Source: Cheiracanthium punctorium (taxonomy: Eukaryota; Arthropoda; Arachnida; Araneae; Cheiracanthiidae). From it: a stretch of 64,000 nt of DNA. A program made the translations under genes and the position numbers. The notes beneath the pieces were generated by a model that saw nothing but the letters and a program-made list of their open reading frames with translations, was not told the origin of the DNA and ran no database searches. Positions 26,501 through 38,600 of this stretch are shown here, piece after piece. Each line of letters starts with the position of its first letter. Within the stretch, counting starts at the first letter, position 1. The stretch lies in the NCBI GenBank assembly GCA_038373885.1, contig JAWZYV010016535.1, positions 868,001-932,000 on the forward strand. Reading direction: 5' to 3'.

Positions 26501-28638
26501 GGTTCCCACACTTTTTCGCAGTATGAATTCCAGGAGTTTTCCCAGGAGAAAATATAATTTTTCCAGGAGTATACATAAATACCTTTTCTAACCAAGCATC
26601 ACTGAAAACGCATTTTCCACCCGGCATCTTTAGGCAAATTCAAAAGGATCAAAATCTCAGGATGGTTTAAAATTTTACTACTGTCACACGTATACATATT
26701 ATTTCCAACACACTGCCGCACACGGCGAGCTTTGTAAACTTGTACCCAGTGTACCATAGAAGAGATAAGAGCATACATCAATCAGGAGATACTATCGCAG
26801 TGACATAAGAGCTAGCAGTTAGGGATAAAAGAGTTTGAGAACATCAACAGGCTTAGTTCAGGAATGAAATTAGTGTATATGAGGAGAGCAGGGACGAATA
26901 TCAACAGCGAATTGCACCATCATTGGAACTTTTTGCGGTAAGCTTTCAGCCCTGTGAAGTGATTACAATCCTTGCCTCCAAGTCCGTGGCAGGAACGTCA
27001 AGTTTAGGGTATGCCCATGAACAGGGCATACCCTAATACAGTGGATTATTACACTTTAAACACGAGTCGGAAAAAAAATTCGGCAGATCACACTTACGAA
27101 GTTTTTTTTTTTGCACTTTAAATTCTAGAAAGAAAGCTAAAATAAACAATATTTCCAGGACTCAATACTAAAATTTCAAGAGTCTACAGAAAAATTAGTA
27201 AAATCCAGGAGTTTGCCAGGGCCCTATCGAAATCCAGGAGTTTTTAAGGATTTCCAGGAGGTGTATGAAACCTGGGTCCATCGGAAAAAAATGGGCCAAT
27301 TAAGGTGCTCTTCCATATTCCGCACCACACATTCACCGACCAACGCACTTGGTGGCGATTCGGTCGTATTAGATGTGGGTTTTCGAGGGACCAATAATGC
27401 GTATTCTGTGTATTAATAGTGCCTTGCCTCGAGAACTGGCATTCATCCGACCACAAAACTTCATTCAAAAACTCTGGATTTTCATCGTGTGTTTAACACA
27501 AAATTGCAAAAATCAAAACGGCGCTTCTGGTCTCCAGACATTAGTTCCTGTACTAGGACTGGACGATAAGGATATGCACCGTATGTATGTAATATGTTCC
27601 ACACCATCGATTTTCAGTAGGAACAAGCCTTGCTAATATCCCGGACACTACTATCAAGACGAGCCAGGGCATACCCTAGAAAAACCTCAGCGGGTATCCA
27701 CAAGCTTGAAGGTGTGGCACAAGACAAGGGAATACGTCTATGACAACTGCCAGTTTTATACAAGCGTTGAACAGCACGGGCAATTGTACAATAAGATGGA
27801 TGTCTTCGACTGGGAAATTTAATGGCATAAAGTCTTGCCACCTCTCTCTTATTTCGATTACACTGCCCATACAACTCTACCATTTCGCAGTATTCTTCAT
27901 TTGTATACATCTCGTTCTCCTGTACTAGAATTCGTAATATTAGAATACAACTGTATGCAATTGCAAGCAACTACACAACAGATTTTTAATGTTTGCCATG
28001 ATCAGTACCACAGCGAATAAGTCTATTTTTTTTGGAACTGCTTTTGAAAAGTTTTCTTCATCCAAAATATTTTATTTTGTCTATGTTTTACACGTACACA
28101 GAATAAATTTTATTTCTTAAGTACTCAATTATTGTATTATTAACGTAATGTATGTACTTTTAAATTTAAAAACGATTTACATTAGAGTGACGTGCATAAC
28201 GAAAGTTTCCTGGCAGAGTTCCAATTAATTTCACTTTATAGACGGTCCCTTACTAGCTTCTTGAAAATGGCCGAGAAAATGGATGAAATGTGATTTTCAA
28301 AGTTCCATAACTGGGTCAGTTTTTATCGTAATAAAATGAAACTTTTTGTGTTTACTTTGTTTTTGTGTACTGCATCTTTTCCTAAATATAAGTGATAGGA
28401 CCTGGGGACCGTATAAAAATTTACTTTTTGTAATTTTTTTCTAAATTGGTTTTTGGGTTCGAAAAGCACGTAAAAATCATTCTTTACCTTTTTAAAAACA
28501 TTTTTCAAATTGGAAGTGCATATCTAAACCGAGCGGTTTGGGAATTAGCTATTGGGTCACATTAAGGCTGGACACCCTGTGTATATATATATATAAAGCA
28601 GTATGAAAACTAAATATTAATGATAATATAAAGAAATG

Positions 28639-28713
<75 letters not shown>

Positions 28714-31700
28714 GTATGAGGGATAAGATTTATATTTTTGCTATATTTTGCCTAAAAGGGATTTCATATAAAAATTAATATAGTATTTTTGACTTAGATC
28801 CATAGTTTTACTTCAAATTTTTCCTAGCAGAACTTTCAAACATACCAGGAACATAAAGTAATAAAAAACTTTGTAAAAAACACACATAAGAAGTAAAAGG
28901 AAAACTTTTACTTCTTATGTGTGTTTTTTACAAAGTTTTTTATTACTTTATCGTTTAACACCAGTATTTTGAGTGTTTTTTCAGTTACCAGGAACATATT
29001 TAAAGGGGGGGGGGGATCCCGGGCCACATCCAAAAACTTAAAGCAATTATTAAAAAACTGCAATTTGAGAAATTTATATTTACTCTAGTAACAATAAGGT
29101 TTAAAATACCAGATAGTCACACCCCCCCCCCCGAAATTTAAACCTACATACACTATCGAAACATATATGCCATGGGGATATAAAAGAAATTGTTAATTTT
29201 ACTCACAGATACTTAGTTTTCTCCATTGTGATTAGAACTCTCAACTCTAATATTTTTAAGAATAATATTTTTTTATAAATAATATTGTCTTGTTTAAACG
29301 AAATAATTTAAAAATTAATAAATTAAACTAAATTCCATTACTTATTAACTGCAAGATTTTATTGAATTACTCGTTAACATTTTCGGATTTATTTATTAAA
29401 TGTTTCACGAAAGAAATTGCCACAAAATATTAGAAAAAATGAGTCTGTTTCCAAAGTTGCAAAAGTGGCCAGTGTGACGTCATTTTGAAGTCCAAAAAAA
29501 TCAGTAGTCACAAAACAGTCACACAGTGGAGTCACTGAGCGGCCGATCACATACTAGTCACAAGGCCACTTACTCCACAGCGACGTCACCTGGTCACTGG
29601 TTACAAATAAACTTCACAGTGACCACACAGGGGAGTCACATCACTCACAAGTCACAATGTAACTAGTATGTGACAGTCCTGTGACAATTGTGACCCTCTG
29701 TGATGTCACAGTGACTCTTCTGTGACCATCTGTGCTATTAGGGCTTGTGCCCGTTTCTTGTGAAACTGACCTCAGGTCACTCTCCAAACTGTCTCAAAAT
29801 ACACACCACTTGCCAATGTGGTTCGACCAGCCCGAAAACAATCTGGTTGGAAGCCAAATGAGTTCTGATTGGTCTGTCTTCTCAAAACACTTTCAAGAGA
29901 TTCGTGCATGTAACGGTTGACACGATCATTAGCAGAGGTGTTAGCGATTGGCTCTCATATGATGTGTATGTACTAGTAGGAATGGCTTCTGATTTTCACG
30001 TTATATTTTTTTAGCTTTTTGGCAACATGCTTAAATGAACAATCATTTCTCAAAATTGCCATCTCATATCATTTTCCTTCTGCTACTATTTTGCTTGCAG
30101 ATTGTTATCATGCGTTGTAAGTTACTATAGCCAAGAGAAAACGTGTTAGTTACACGTCTGAATTTAAATTTAAAGTAATTAATAAAGCTGAGGAGGTGGG
30201 AAACAAGGAGGCTGGTTGCCTTTTTGATATTGATGAATGGAACATTTACCTGTGGCAAAAAAACAAGAGTAGTTCAACGAAGGTTCGCACTCTGGAAGAT
30301 CTCTTCGATGCGGAAATGCAGCATGGCCAGAGTTGGAAAACAAGTTACATAGCTGGATTACGGATCAGCGCCAAAACGGTGCTCCCATCTTGAAGATAAA
30401 TGCATGGAAAAAAGTGAAGATATTGGCGATGGAAGACGGAATCAAAAATTTTACTGCCGTCCCCCCGTGGTGCCATCAATTTATGAGAAGAAAAGGCTTA
30501 AGCATTCGGACTTGTACTACTGTTGGGAAAAAATTTCCCGTGAACTGGGAAATTTAAAAAAACGATTTCTAGAATTTTACAAGAAATCTAATTACATCCA
30601 ACAACTTCTCAGGAAGATTTAAAATATGGACAAGGTGACTGTTTTGTTCGACATTCCCCCCAAATCGGACTGTGGTCGAAATCGGAACAAACAGCATCAC
30701 TATTTATTCAACTGAACACGAAATAAATTCTTTTACTGCTGTTTTAGCTTGCGCTGCTGACAGGACTAAACTACCGCCGATGATCATCTTCAAAAGAAAA
30801 ACTGTACCGAGAGAAAACTTTCCAACCAATGTGATAATACTAGTGAATATCAAAGGTTGGATGAATGAAGAAGTGATGAAGGAGTGGTTAAATACTGTAT
30901 GGAGACGATGAAAAAATAGTTTTTTTAAGCCTCGTGCTCTTTTCATCATGGATTCCACGAAAGCCCACCTAAAAGGATCTATAAAAGATCAATATAAATC
31001 TTTGTGAGCAAAACTCTTCATAATTCCTGGAGGTTTAACCAAAATCTTACAACTCCTAGATGTTGGTGTTGGTGATTCAAACAAGCTCATTCAAATCGCT
31101 CAATAATCGCTTGTTTGCCAGCCAGCAAAGACCACCCAGAATACTACAATAATGGCTCTAAGTCAAAGTCCCAAGCCACTTTGCCTAGTGTCCAACGCCG
31201 AGAATGTGTCTCAGCAAAGCCTCAACAGCCTCGCCTCCTCTGGTACAACGACAACCTTCCCGTAGCCGTTTATGGTACACACACACACACACATAATTCC
31301 TAAATTTCATTAAACACCATTAAAGTTTAAAACTGTTACAATAGGATGTAATACATACAGTCAGGGGCATAGCCAAGGGGAGGGGTTAGGGTAACTAGTA
31401 TATAGATATGGTTCATTGTTTTTTCATCATACTGCCTGGCCCTATGTTTCTGTTGTTATATATTTTTTTCTGTGGGGTATGTCATTTTTGCAGTAATATA
31501 CTTGTTTTACTTATTAATTATATATATATTTCTGTGTTCTATGTATTTTGTATTTAACATTTTCTCTGTATTTCGTTTTCTTTCGATCTCTGTTTGGCAT
31601 TAAGATAATGTGTGAATCGCCTGCTGCATTGGAAATAATAATTTTTAAAAAGCTAGACATCATTTTGAGGTCACAGGTTGGGGCTGCGGTAGCTCAGTTG

Positions 31701-32591
31701 GGAGTGGTGTTGGTCTCGCAGCCAAAAGATTGTGAGTTCGATCCTGGGATGAATGAAAGACTGCCGTGCTCACTAATGGCAATTGGGGCATGTTAAATAC
31801 GTCGTGGTCGCATTGTCCTCCAAGTTCCCATACAAAACGATACCTCTGAGGGTGACAAAACTAAACCTTGGTGGTCTAATGCTTGATATTTGCTTCAAAA
31901 TTAAGAAGCCTCGCTTATGATCAGTAGTGCTGCCATTGATTGGCTCCTGAATGAGGTGGAAATGAACTATTCAGAAGTCTGTGGTAGAAATTAACACCCT
32001 TGGCAGAAACTGCAACTATCAATCTAATCTGGAGTCGGGTAGGTACAAAATGCTCTTAAAGCAGAAGTGCCTAAGTGCCCAAAATCCAAGAAAACAAGAA
32101 TGACAAAGACAAGAGGTCACAGGTTGTATATTGATTTTGTTTAGTATCAGCTTACAGGTGATGGCAATTTACTTTGCACAATTCGTGTTAGTAGTTCTAA
32201 TAATCTGCATTCCCATGTGAAAAACTGGTACTTCAGCTAGTATACACACACACACACAAATATATATATATTTATTTGTGTGTATATATATATATATATA
32301 TATATACAGTAGAAGACCCAAAATCCGCACAGCTTGGTTCCAGACCTTGTGCAGATTTTAGAATTTTGCGGATTTTGGGTCATCATAGGAAATTTATTCT
32401 ATTTCCCTCAACACACCCAGAAAAAAAGAAACAATAAAGATCAAGAGAAACAAATCATGATACTTATAATCAGAATCATAATATAAAAATACAGACGGAT
32501 AATACAATATACAAAATTATGAGATTATAGTACAACTTACTTAACCATGTATATTCAATAGTAGTTTACGACTTTGGGATGTTCTAATTAT

Positions 32592-32629
<38 letters not shown>

Positions 32630-35600
32630 TATTTCCTGTTTTGTAACACAGCTTTGCTGCTCTACAAATCGGAGATATTTCTTTCTCAGAGCCTAACCCT
32701 CATTAAATGTTATTTTATCAACTTTTCGATCATCCTCACTTGTTCCTGTGTCATCTGACCATAATTGAGTATTAATTATGTCCCTGTCAGTCATTTGAAG
32801 GATACAAATGCTACCATAAGAGCTCACAAACTCTTAAAATATTTTTTTCAAGTGGGAATAGCTTATTTAGTTTTACTTTGTGGTTATAGTGTAGTTTTCT
32901 GAACTTGCAGCTGGCAGGGCAGATTTCATCGTTTACATTGAACAGACAGTGTGGATTTTAGAGCCTTGCGGATTTCGGGTCGGCGGATTTTGGGTCTTCT
33001 ACTGTATATTGGTGTATATATACATATACACCAAAACAAACTTTACAAAATTATCCTTTTTTACAAATTAAAATTGCATTTAGATATTTACATAACATTT
33101 GGTGAACATTTATTTAACTTTAATTAAGTTTAAAATTATGTTTTTATAAGCAGATTATTATGTTTAGATTCAAAGCATGCTTTATTCATTCTTAGAATAC
33201 TGAAATAGTGTTGTCATTATAAATGGAAACAGATTGAAAATTTTTAACTAAAATAATTTGTTAGAAGATATATCTTACAAGTATTAAGAAAATAATGATG
33301 TACAGAAACACTTCTTTATTGATTTTTTGAGAGAGACATGAAAAAACTTAAGACAGAAAAGTATTAATTATTACAGTTATGCTAAAAAAAAAAAAAAGAG
33401 AGAGAATAGCCACTAAGTTTAAACTAATAAAATGTGTGCTTTAATGATAACTATTAGTGTGAATTTAAAATGCATTACCATGCTGACTTCCCCATTTAAA
33501 AGATGCTTTAATTTGATGTACCAAAGAGAGCCACCATGAGTTTCACCTCCAGTTCCAAACAAAACTATGTGTGATCCTAGTAAAATAATAAAGGTTTAGT
33601 TTCTTTAACACCAGATAGATAATATCCTTATAAATAAAAATTAAATTCTGTTTGTCAGTTTGTTTGTGGATTTGTTTAGATTGCAAATCCACAAAAATGG
33701 ACCTATCAGCCTGAAATTTTGCATAGATGTGTAAAATAATATAGAATAAATGATAGTTCACTTTAAAACTTTGAAAGTCCACCCATTCCCAGACTTTGAG
33801 ATTTTTTAATGTTTTCCACGTACAAAGCTTTTCGTAATTGTAATCCTTGTAGTGAAAAAAGTGTGAAATAAGCATTGTGGTTGCCATGTGTGGCGATTTT
33901 GCCAATTTTTTTTTTTTTAATTCTTAAAGTAAAAATAAAAGAATAATAATGATTTTTTTGTTAGTTTATATTTGTAAGGTTATTTTTTTAAATTATAATA
34001 TCATGTGCATGGGGAATCAGAGCAGGAATGAAATGTTTTATGTGCAAAACAATAAGGATTGAATGTTTCTGAGGCTAATATGTAAAATTTTTTTAGTTTG
34101 GCGAAAAATAAAATGGTTGATAGGGCAATTGTGAGAAAGCGAGTTCTAGCAGTTTGCACAGTTTTAGGCTTGGCGCAATTTACTGAGAGCTTTAGGAAAT
34201 TTATTTTTGAAAATAAGTGTATAGGTTTTATTAGAATAAAGCATTAAATTTTAATTATCTATGCAGAAATAATGCAGTTATTAAGGGATTTCAAGCGATC
34301 TATATTCAGAATTCTCGCCAAATTGAGCAAATTGGTTTAAGTTGGGAGAATTCCGCCAAATTTCAGAAAATTGAAATCTTCGCACTTAGTACATCAGAGC
34401 TAACGATAATTTAAAAAATGCTGCGACTTTTCAAATAAATTCCTCATTTACTTTTTGGCGACTGAATCATATAAGTGATATATTTCCCATTTTGATTGCT
34501 GTTAAGTCAATGCTTCAAATGATTCCCTGAAAAAAAATCTTGCAAAATGTTGTATGTTAGGCGAGTCTCAGATTTGAAACTGGATATTATTTGAGATTGG
34601 TATATATGATAACACTGGCTGTATGTCCCTGCTTGCAAGCGGGGGTGCCCACTAGTATTTAATAAAAGTTAGAAAAACACACTATATGTACTAATAATTA
34701 AATATTTAATAAAATTATATTCTGATATTAACAAAAAAGTTATTATTCATAGATTCAGGCCTAAAAACAGTTGTAGAAGAAAACAGAGGAAATATATGAG
34801 GACGCATTTTTGAGCAGACAAACAGAAATTGTGAATGGACGCATTTTTGAGCAAAAGAACAGAAATTATGCATGGACACATTTTTGCGACAAAAAAAAAA
34901 AAAAGTTAATGTCTCATTTTTTCAGTAATATTGACACAAAATAGGAAATAGGAAAAATGATTTGTTGATAATATTTTGCTCTAAACATGACATAAATATG
35001 TGAATTAAATCTGTACAAAACTAGAAGTTTTTGATATATATATATATATATATAAAAAAAAAGAAGTTTTAATATAAGTAATTTTTTGAATTTTCTGCTT
35101 AATTTTTTTCTCTCGAAATTACGTGGCATATATGTTTATTATTTTTAAGAATGCATAATACATTTATTGAAGAAGGTTTCAGAAATTTTTAGCCAGACAT
35201 GATTTGTTAGGCAGCAAGGGGACTGTAAATTTTTGTTGCTCAATTTTATCACACTATCACTACTTGACCACAATTACTGGATCACATTCATATATGGTAT
35301 TTTAACTATATTAGTACAAACTTTTAAATAGAAAGGACTGTCAGTGTATGTGGATTAGGATAGATGTGTTTGGCATGTAATAAAAATAAAATTTCTGCAA
35401 TGCAGGATGTATAAAATTTAGTAATATAAATCAGAATTTCAAAGTAATGAACATATACCCTTATTATTATTAGATATTATTTAGAATTGCATCAAACAAT
35501 TTAACTCATCCATTAATTGATAACTATAGAAATTGGGAAAATTGAATTTAGAACATAGAAAATTGCTGGAATAAACAACATAGTCATGCAAATTTTGTAT

Positions 35601-38600
35601 TACATCCAATGGTTAGAATGTACAAACTATATCAAATCAAATTACTGAAATATGTTTGTTCTTCATAGATCACTTCTAATTAATGTTTGCTCATTCATAA
35701 AAAGTGAATATAGTTTTTTAAAAAGCATTATTCTTTAAAATAAATAAAAATAATTACTACATGTAAGTTTTTTAGAAGGTATAAAATGAATATTTTTTTT
35801 AACTCACAGAACTGTCTAAAGGTATGAAATAAAGTTTAAAATATTTTTAATAATTTATTTTTAATGAAGCTTTCTTTCTAATTTTTTGTAACATATTTAA
35901 AAAGGTCTATTTAAAAACACTAAATTTTCTTTTTTAAACTTAGCTTTAATCTTTTTAAAATAAAAAAAGGTATTAAATATTTTATTTTAACTGTCAAATG
36001 TTTTTAATCAGCTGATTAAAATAATTAACATCCTGTCACAAAAAGTACTTAAACAAATTATATATTAAAAAATCTTCCAGAATTATTCCTAAATTCTTTT
36101 AGTTTTTAAAAACTGAAAATAAGCTTAAATTGATGATACATATAGTTTGTTTTTATGAATAACATAACTGTTAACTTACGGCACAATTTGTTTTCTGAAG
36201 ACATCCTTTCCCAGAACTAGCTTTCTTTTGCTTTTAATTTTTTTCTTCATTCATTAAAATGTTGAGAATTTTTTAAAAATCAGAAGATATATATATTATA
36301 AGTATTCAGAATACCAAATCTTTTGAATAGTCTGATTTGCCAAATTCTGCAGTTGCTCCAATTTTATATAATTAAAACTGTGGCATAATAAGGGGGGGGG
36401 GTCTGCCCGGGCAGCAAGATAAAAACAAATATGGAGCAGAATGCTGAATAGAATAGGGGATAGGGTGGAAGAGAGATAGAATAGGGTGGCAAACAAGGAT
36501 CGCACCAGGTGCCAATAACCCTAGCACTACACTGTTAAAGAAAAGATCATTATTATGCTCTAATTTTGGCAAAAGCATAATGTGTTTCAATTGCTGTATT
36601 CCCAAAACGTCACAAATCGCTTGCTTTTCAGATTGATATAAGTGGATAAAGCCACTGAACATTTTAGATGGCTGAAGAATTTAAGTTCCCAAGTTCGGGC
36701 CCGGGCCGCGCAAATGTCAGTCTGGAGTTTTGGTTGGTTTCATCCAGATGTAACTTCAATGCACGTTAGAACTCTAAAAAGTCATCCAACCAAGGCATCC
36801 CCTTAAGAGATATCCCTTGTCTAGGCTTGCCATAACAAACAAACAAACAAATCCCGCAGAATTTCCAAATCGCAAAACATCGTTTTGCTAAGGTATACTT
36901 TCTGTATCATCCATAATTATTAGGGATCGACCGATAGTATCGGCGCCGATACCTCCAATATTTTTAGGTATCGGTATCGGTTCTTTCGATTCTAAAAGTA
37001 TCGGGAAAGTATCGGTTTCTGTAGCTTTCATCCATTTTCACCGATACTTCGCTTTTCAGAAGAAACCACGCAGGCGCAACACCTTTCTAGAATCTTTATT
37101 TTGGTAATGAGATGAGAGGCATCGTTTCATTGGCACATTTGTTTGAGCGAGTGTTTTCGAACTGTGTGTTCTTTTTTTTTTTTAATTCTAACCATCGCTA
37201 AATGGATGTTGTATCACCAAGTGTGGTCGAAATTATGGTCGAAGAATCGTTAGATGGCAGTTTAACAGGACAATCGTCTATTCTTCTAAATAATTTAGAA
37301 TTGGTTCCCAACACTAAATACGCTATTGCAAGGATTGCAAAAAACAAATGTCGAGAGGTAGGCTATAATTTTACTTCAGTTTTATAAACGTTTATTTTCT
37401 CACTGTGTTAACTCGAAAAAGAGTTCATTCATATATATAAATATATACACACACAATTGAATCTCCCTATAACGAACTCATTCGGTTCCAGTTAAGAAAT
37501 TCACTATAGAGAAAATTTTGTTGTACAGAGATTTTTGCAGTTATATCAGCAAATATTACAAACTTTTTAGTTAATTCGATGTTTTAAAGTATTAAATTAT
37601 GACTTTCAATTAAAAATAAATTGGTATGTATTATAAATTTGTTAAACTTACGGTTTCTTACTTTCATTGTATAAATGAAATTTTCAAAAGTAAGAACAAT
37701 CCATGAATTTAGACAATAAAATATGTAGTGCACTTTACGTTTATTTTACTTCAAAATTCCGTTATTTTACATTGTTTTGCATTCTGTGATTTTAAATTTT
37801 CATAAAAATATTCACATTTTATAAGTCTGCTGAAAATAGAGTGAGGCACATTTTATTCCATTTAGAAACCTCTTTTTAATGGTTTTGAAAGGTTGAAGCA
37901 TTAAAGCTTGATGTGGTTTTGGTCGTGAAGCGCAGGGCCTTGTTATAATATGGGCAATTCGGGACTTTGCCCAGGGCCCTCAATTTTAAATGTTTTTTCT
38001 GAAATAGTCTTTTTTTATATCAAAATTTTATGAAAAGTATAAAAAAGTTCATAGTTTGGGGCCCCAAAATCTATCAATGCCCGTTGCCCTCAGTTGGTCA
38101 TAATTGGGCGCTGTTGAAGTGTCTGCATTATCGGAGTCAGTTTCACTTTCCTGGTCTCCTTTTATCATCTGTTACTCTTCCACTAAGTGGTCTTTTCGAA
38201 AATTAAAATTTGCTTCAAAACTAACAAAAAAAATCAAAGGTAAATCTGAAATATTTGCTATGGGAAGATAAGCTCTTCGTTATATGGAGAATGTTTATAG
38301 TGCTATTTAAGCCTTAAAGTTACGTTTCCATGAAAAATTTCGTTATAGGGAGAAATTCGTTGTAAGACTTTGTTATAGGGAGATTCTACTGTATATATAG
38401 GCTTTTGATATCGTTGGAGAGTGTCTAGCTCTTGATATAGATCTCATGCTTAAGAGACATGCTTTAAATTTTTATTTAAAAAAATTGGTGCAAGGACATC
38501 TGATTCGGCTTGGGTATGATATAGATATCAAAATTGATGGGGGAGACGGTCCCTGACATCGTTTGATATTTCAGGGGATGCTAAAGCAGGAATGTCCAAC

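Larger units (their letters stand above)
25926..27970 (-). pseudogene. mariner-like transposase, interrupted and decayed
   Basis: Reading minus from 27970: an N-terminal helix-turn-helix (TNEEYCEMVELYGQCNRNKR, then RRHPSYCTIARAVQRLYKTG) like the DUF4817 domain. Next comes a catalytic part beginning VLWSDECQFSRQGTINTQN with YWSLENPH and VNVWCGIWKSTLIGPFF. It is then cut by the insertion at 26489-27267 and resumes as GPLTSESYTEILSGPLANFL. The SINE at 26149 follows, and the last catalytic Asp region reads WLPRLPDLSPLDFFLWSFLK (26066-26007). This is the DDE_3 layout of arthropod mariner-like transposases. Frame changes lie between the helix-turn-helix and the catalytic part. It is not functional. 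Confidence 0.82.
25009..28579. mobile_element. mariner-like (DUF4817/DDE) element, CAGGGTGTCC ends
   Basis: Ends CAGGGTGTCCAGCC and the inverse GGCTGGACACCCTG belong to inverted repeats of about 270 bases (25009-25278 and 28313-28579). TA precedes the left end; the right flank is TGTA, so the duplication is imperfect. The interior encodes a broken transposase on the minus strand and carries two later insertions. Confidence 0.88.
24412..29738. mobile_element. GTGAC-rich element, host of a nested stack
   Basis: Termini CCTAATAGCA and TGCTATTAGG are inverted. About 280 bases inside each end are crowded with GTCAC/GTGAC pentamers in both orientations (especially 29460-29735). No target duplication is evident. 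The centre is occupied by the 25009-28579 element. Confidence 0.6.

Noticed and set aside
37202..37387. hAT transposase first exon
   Set aside because: The acidic 61-codon frame has no BED finger or other hAT motif, so the link is only positional.
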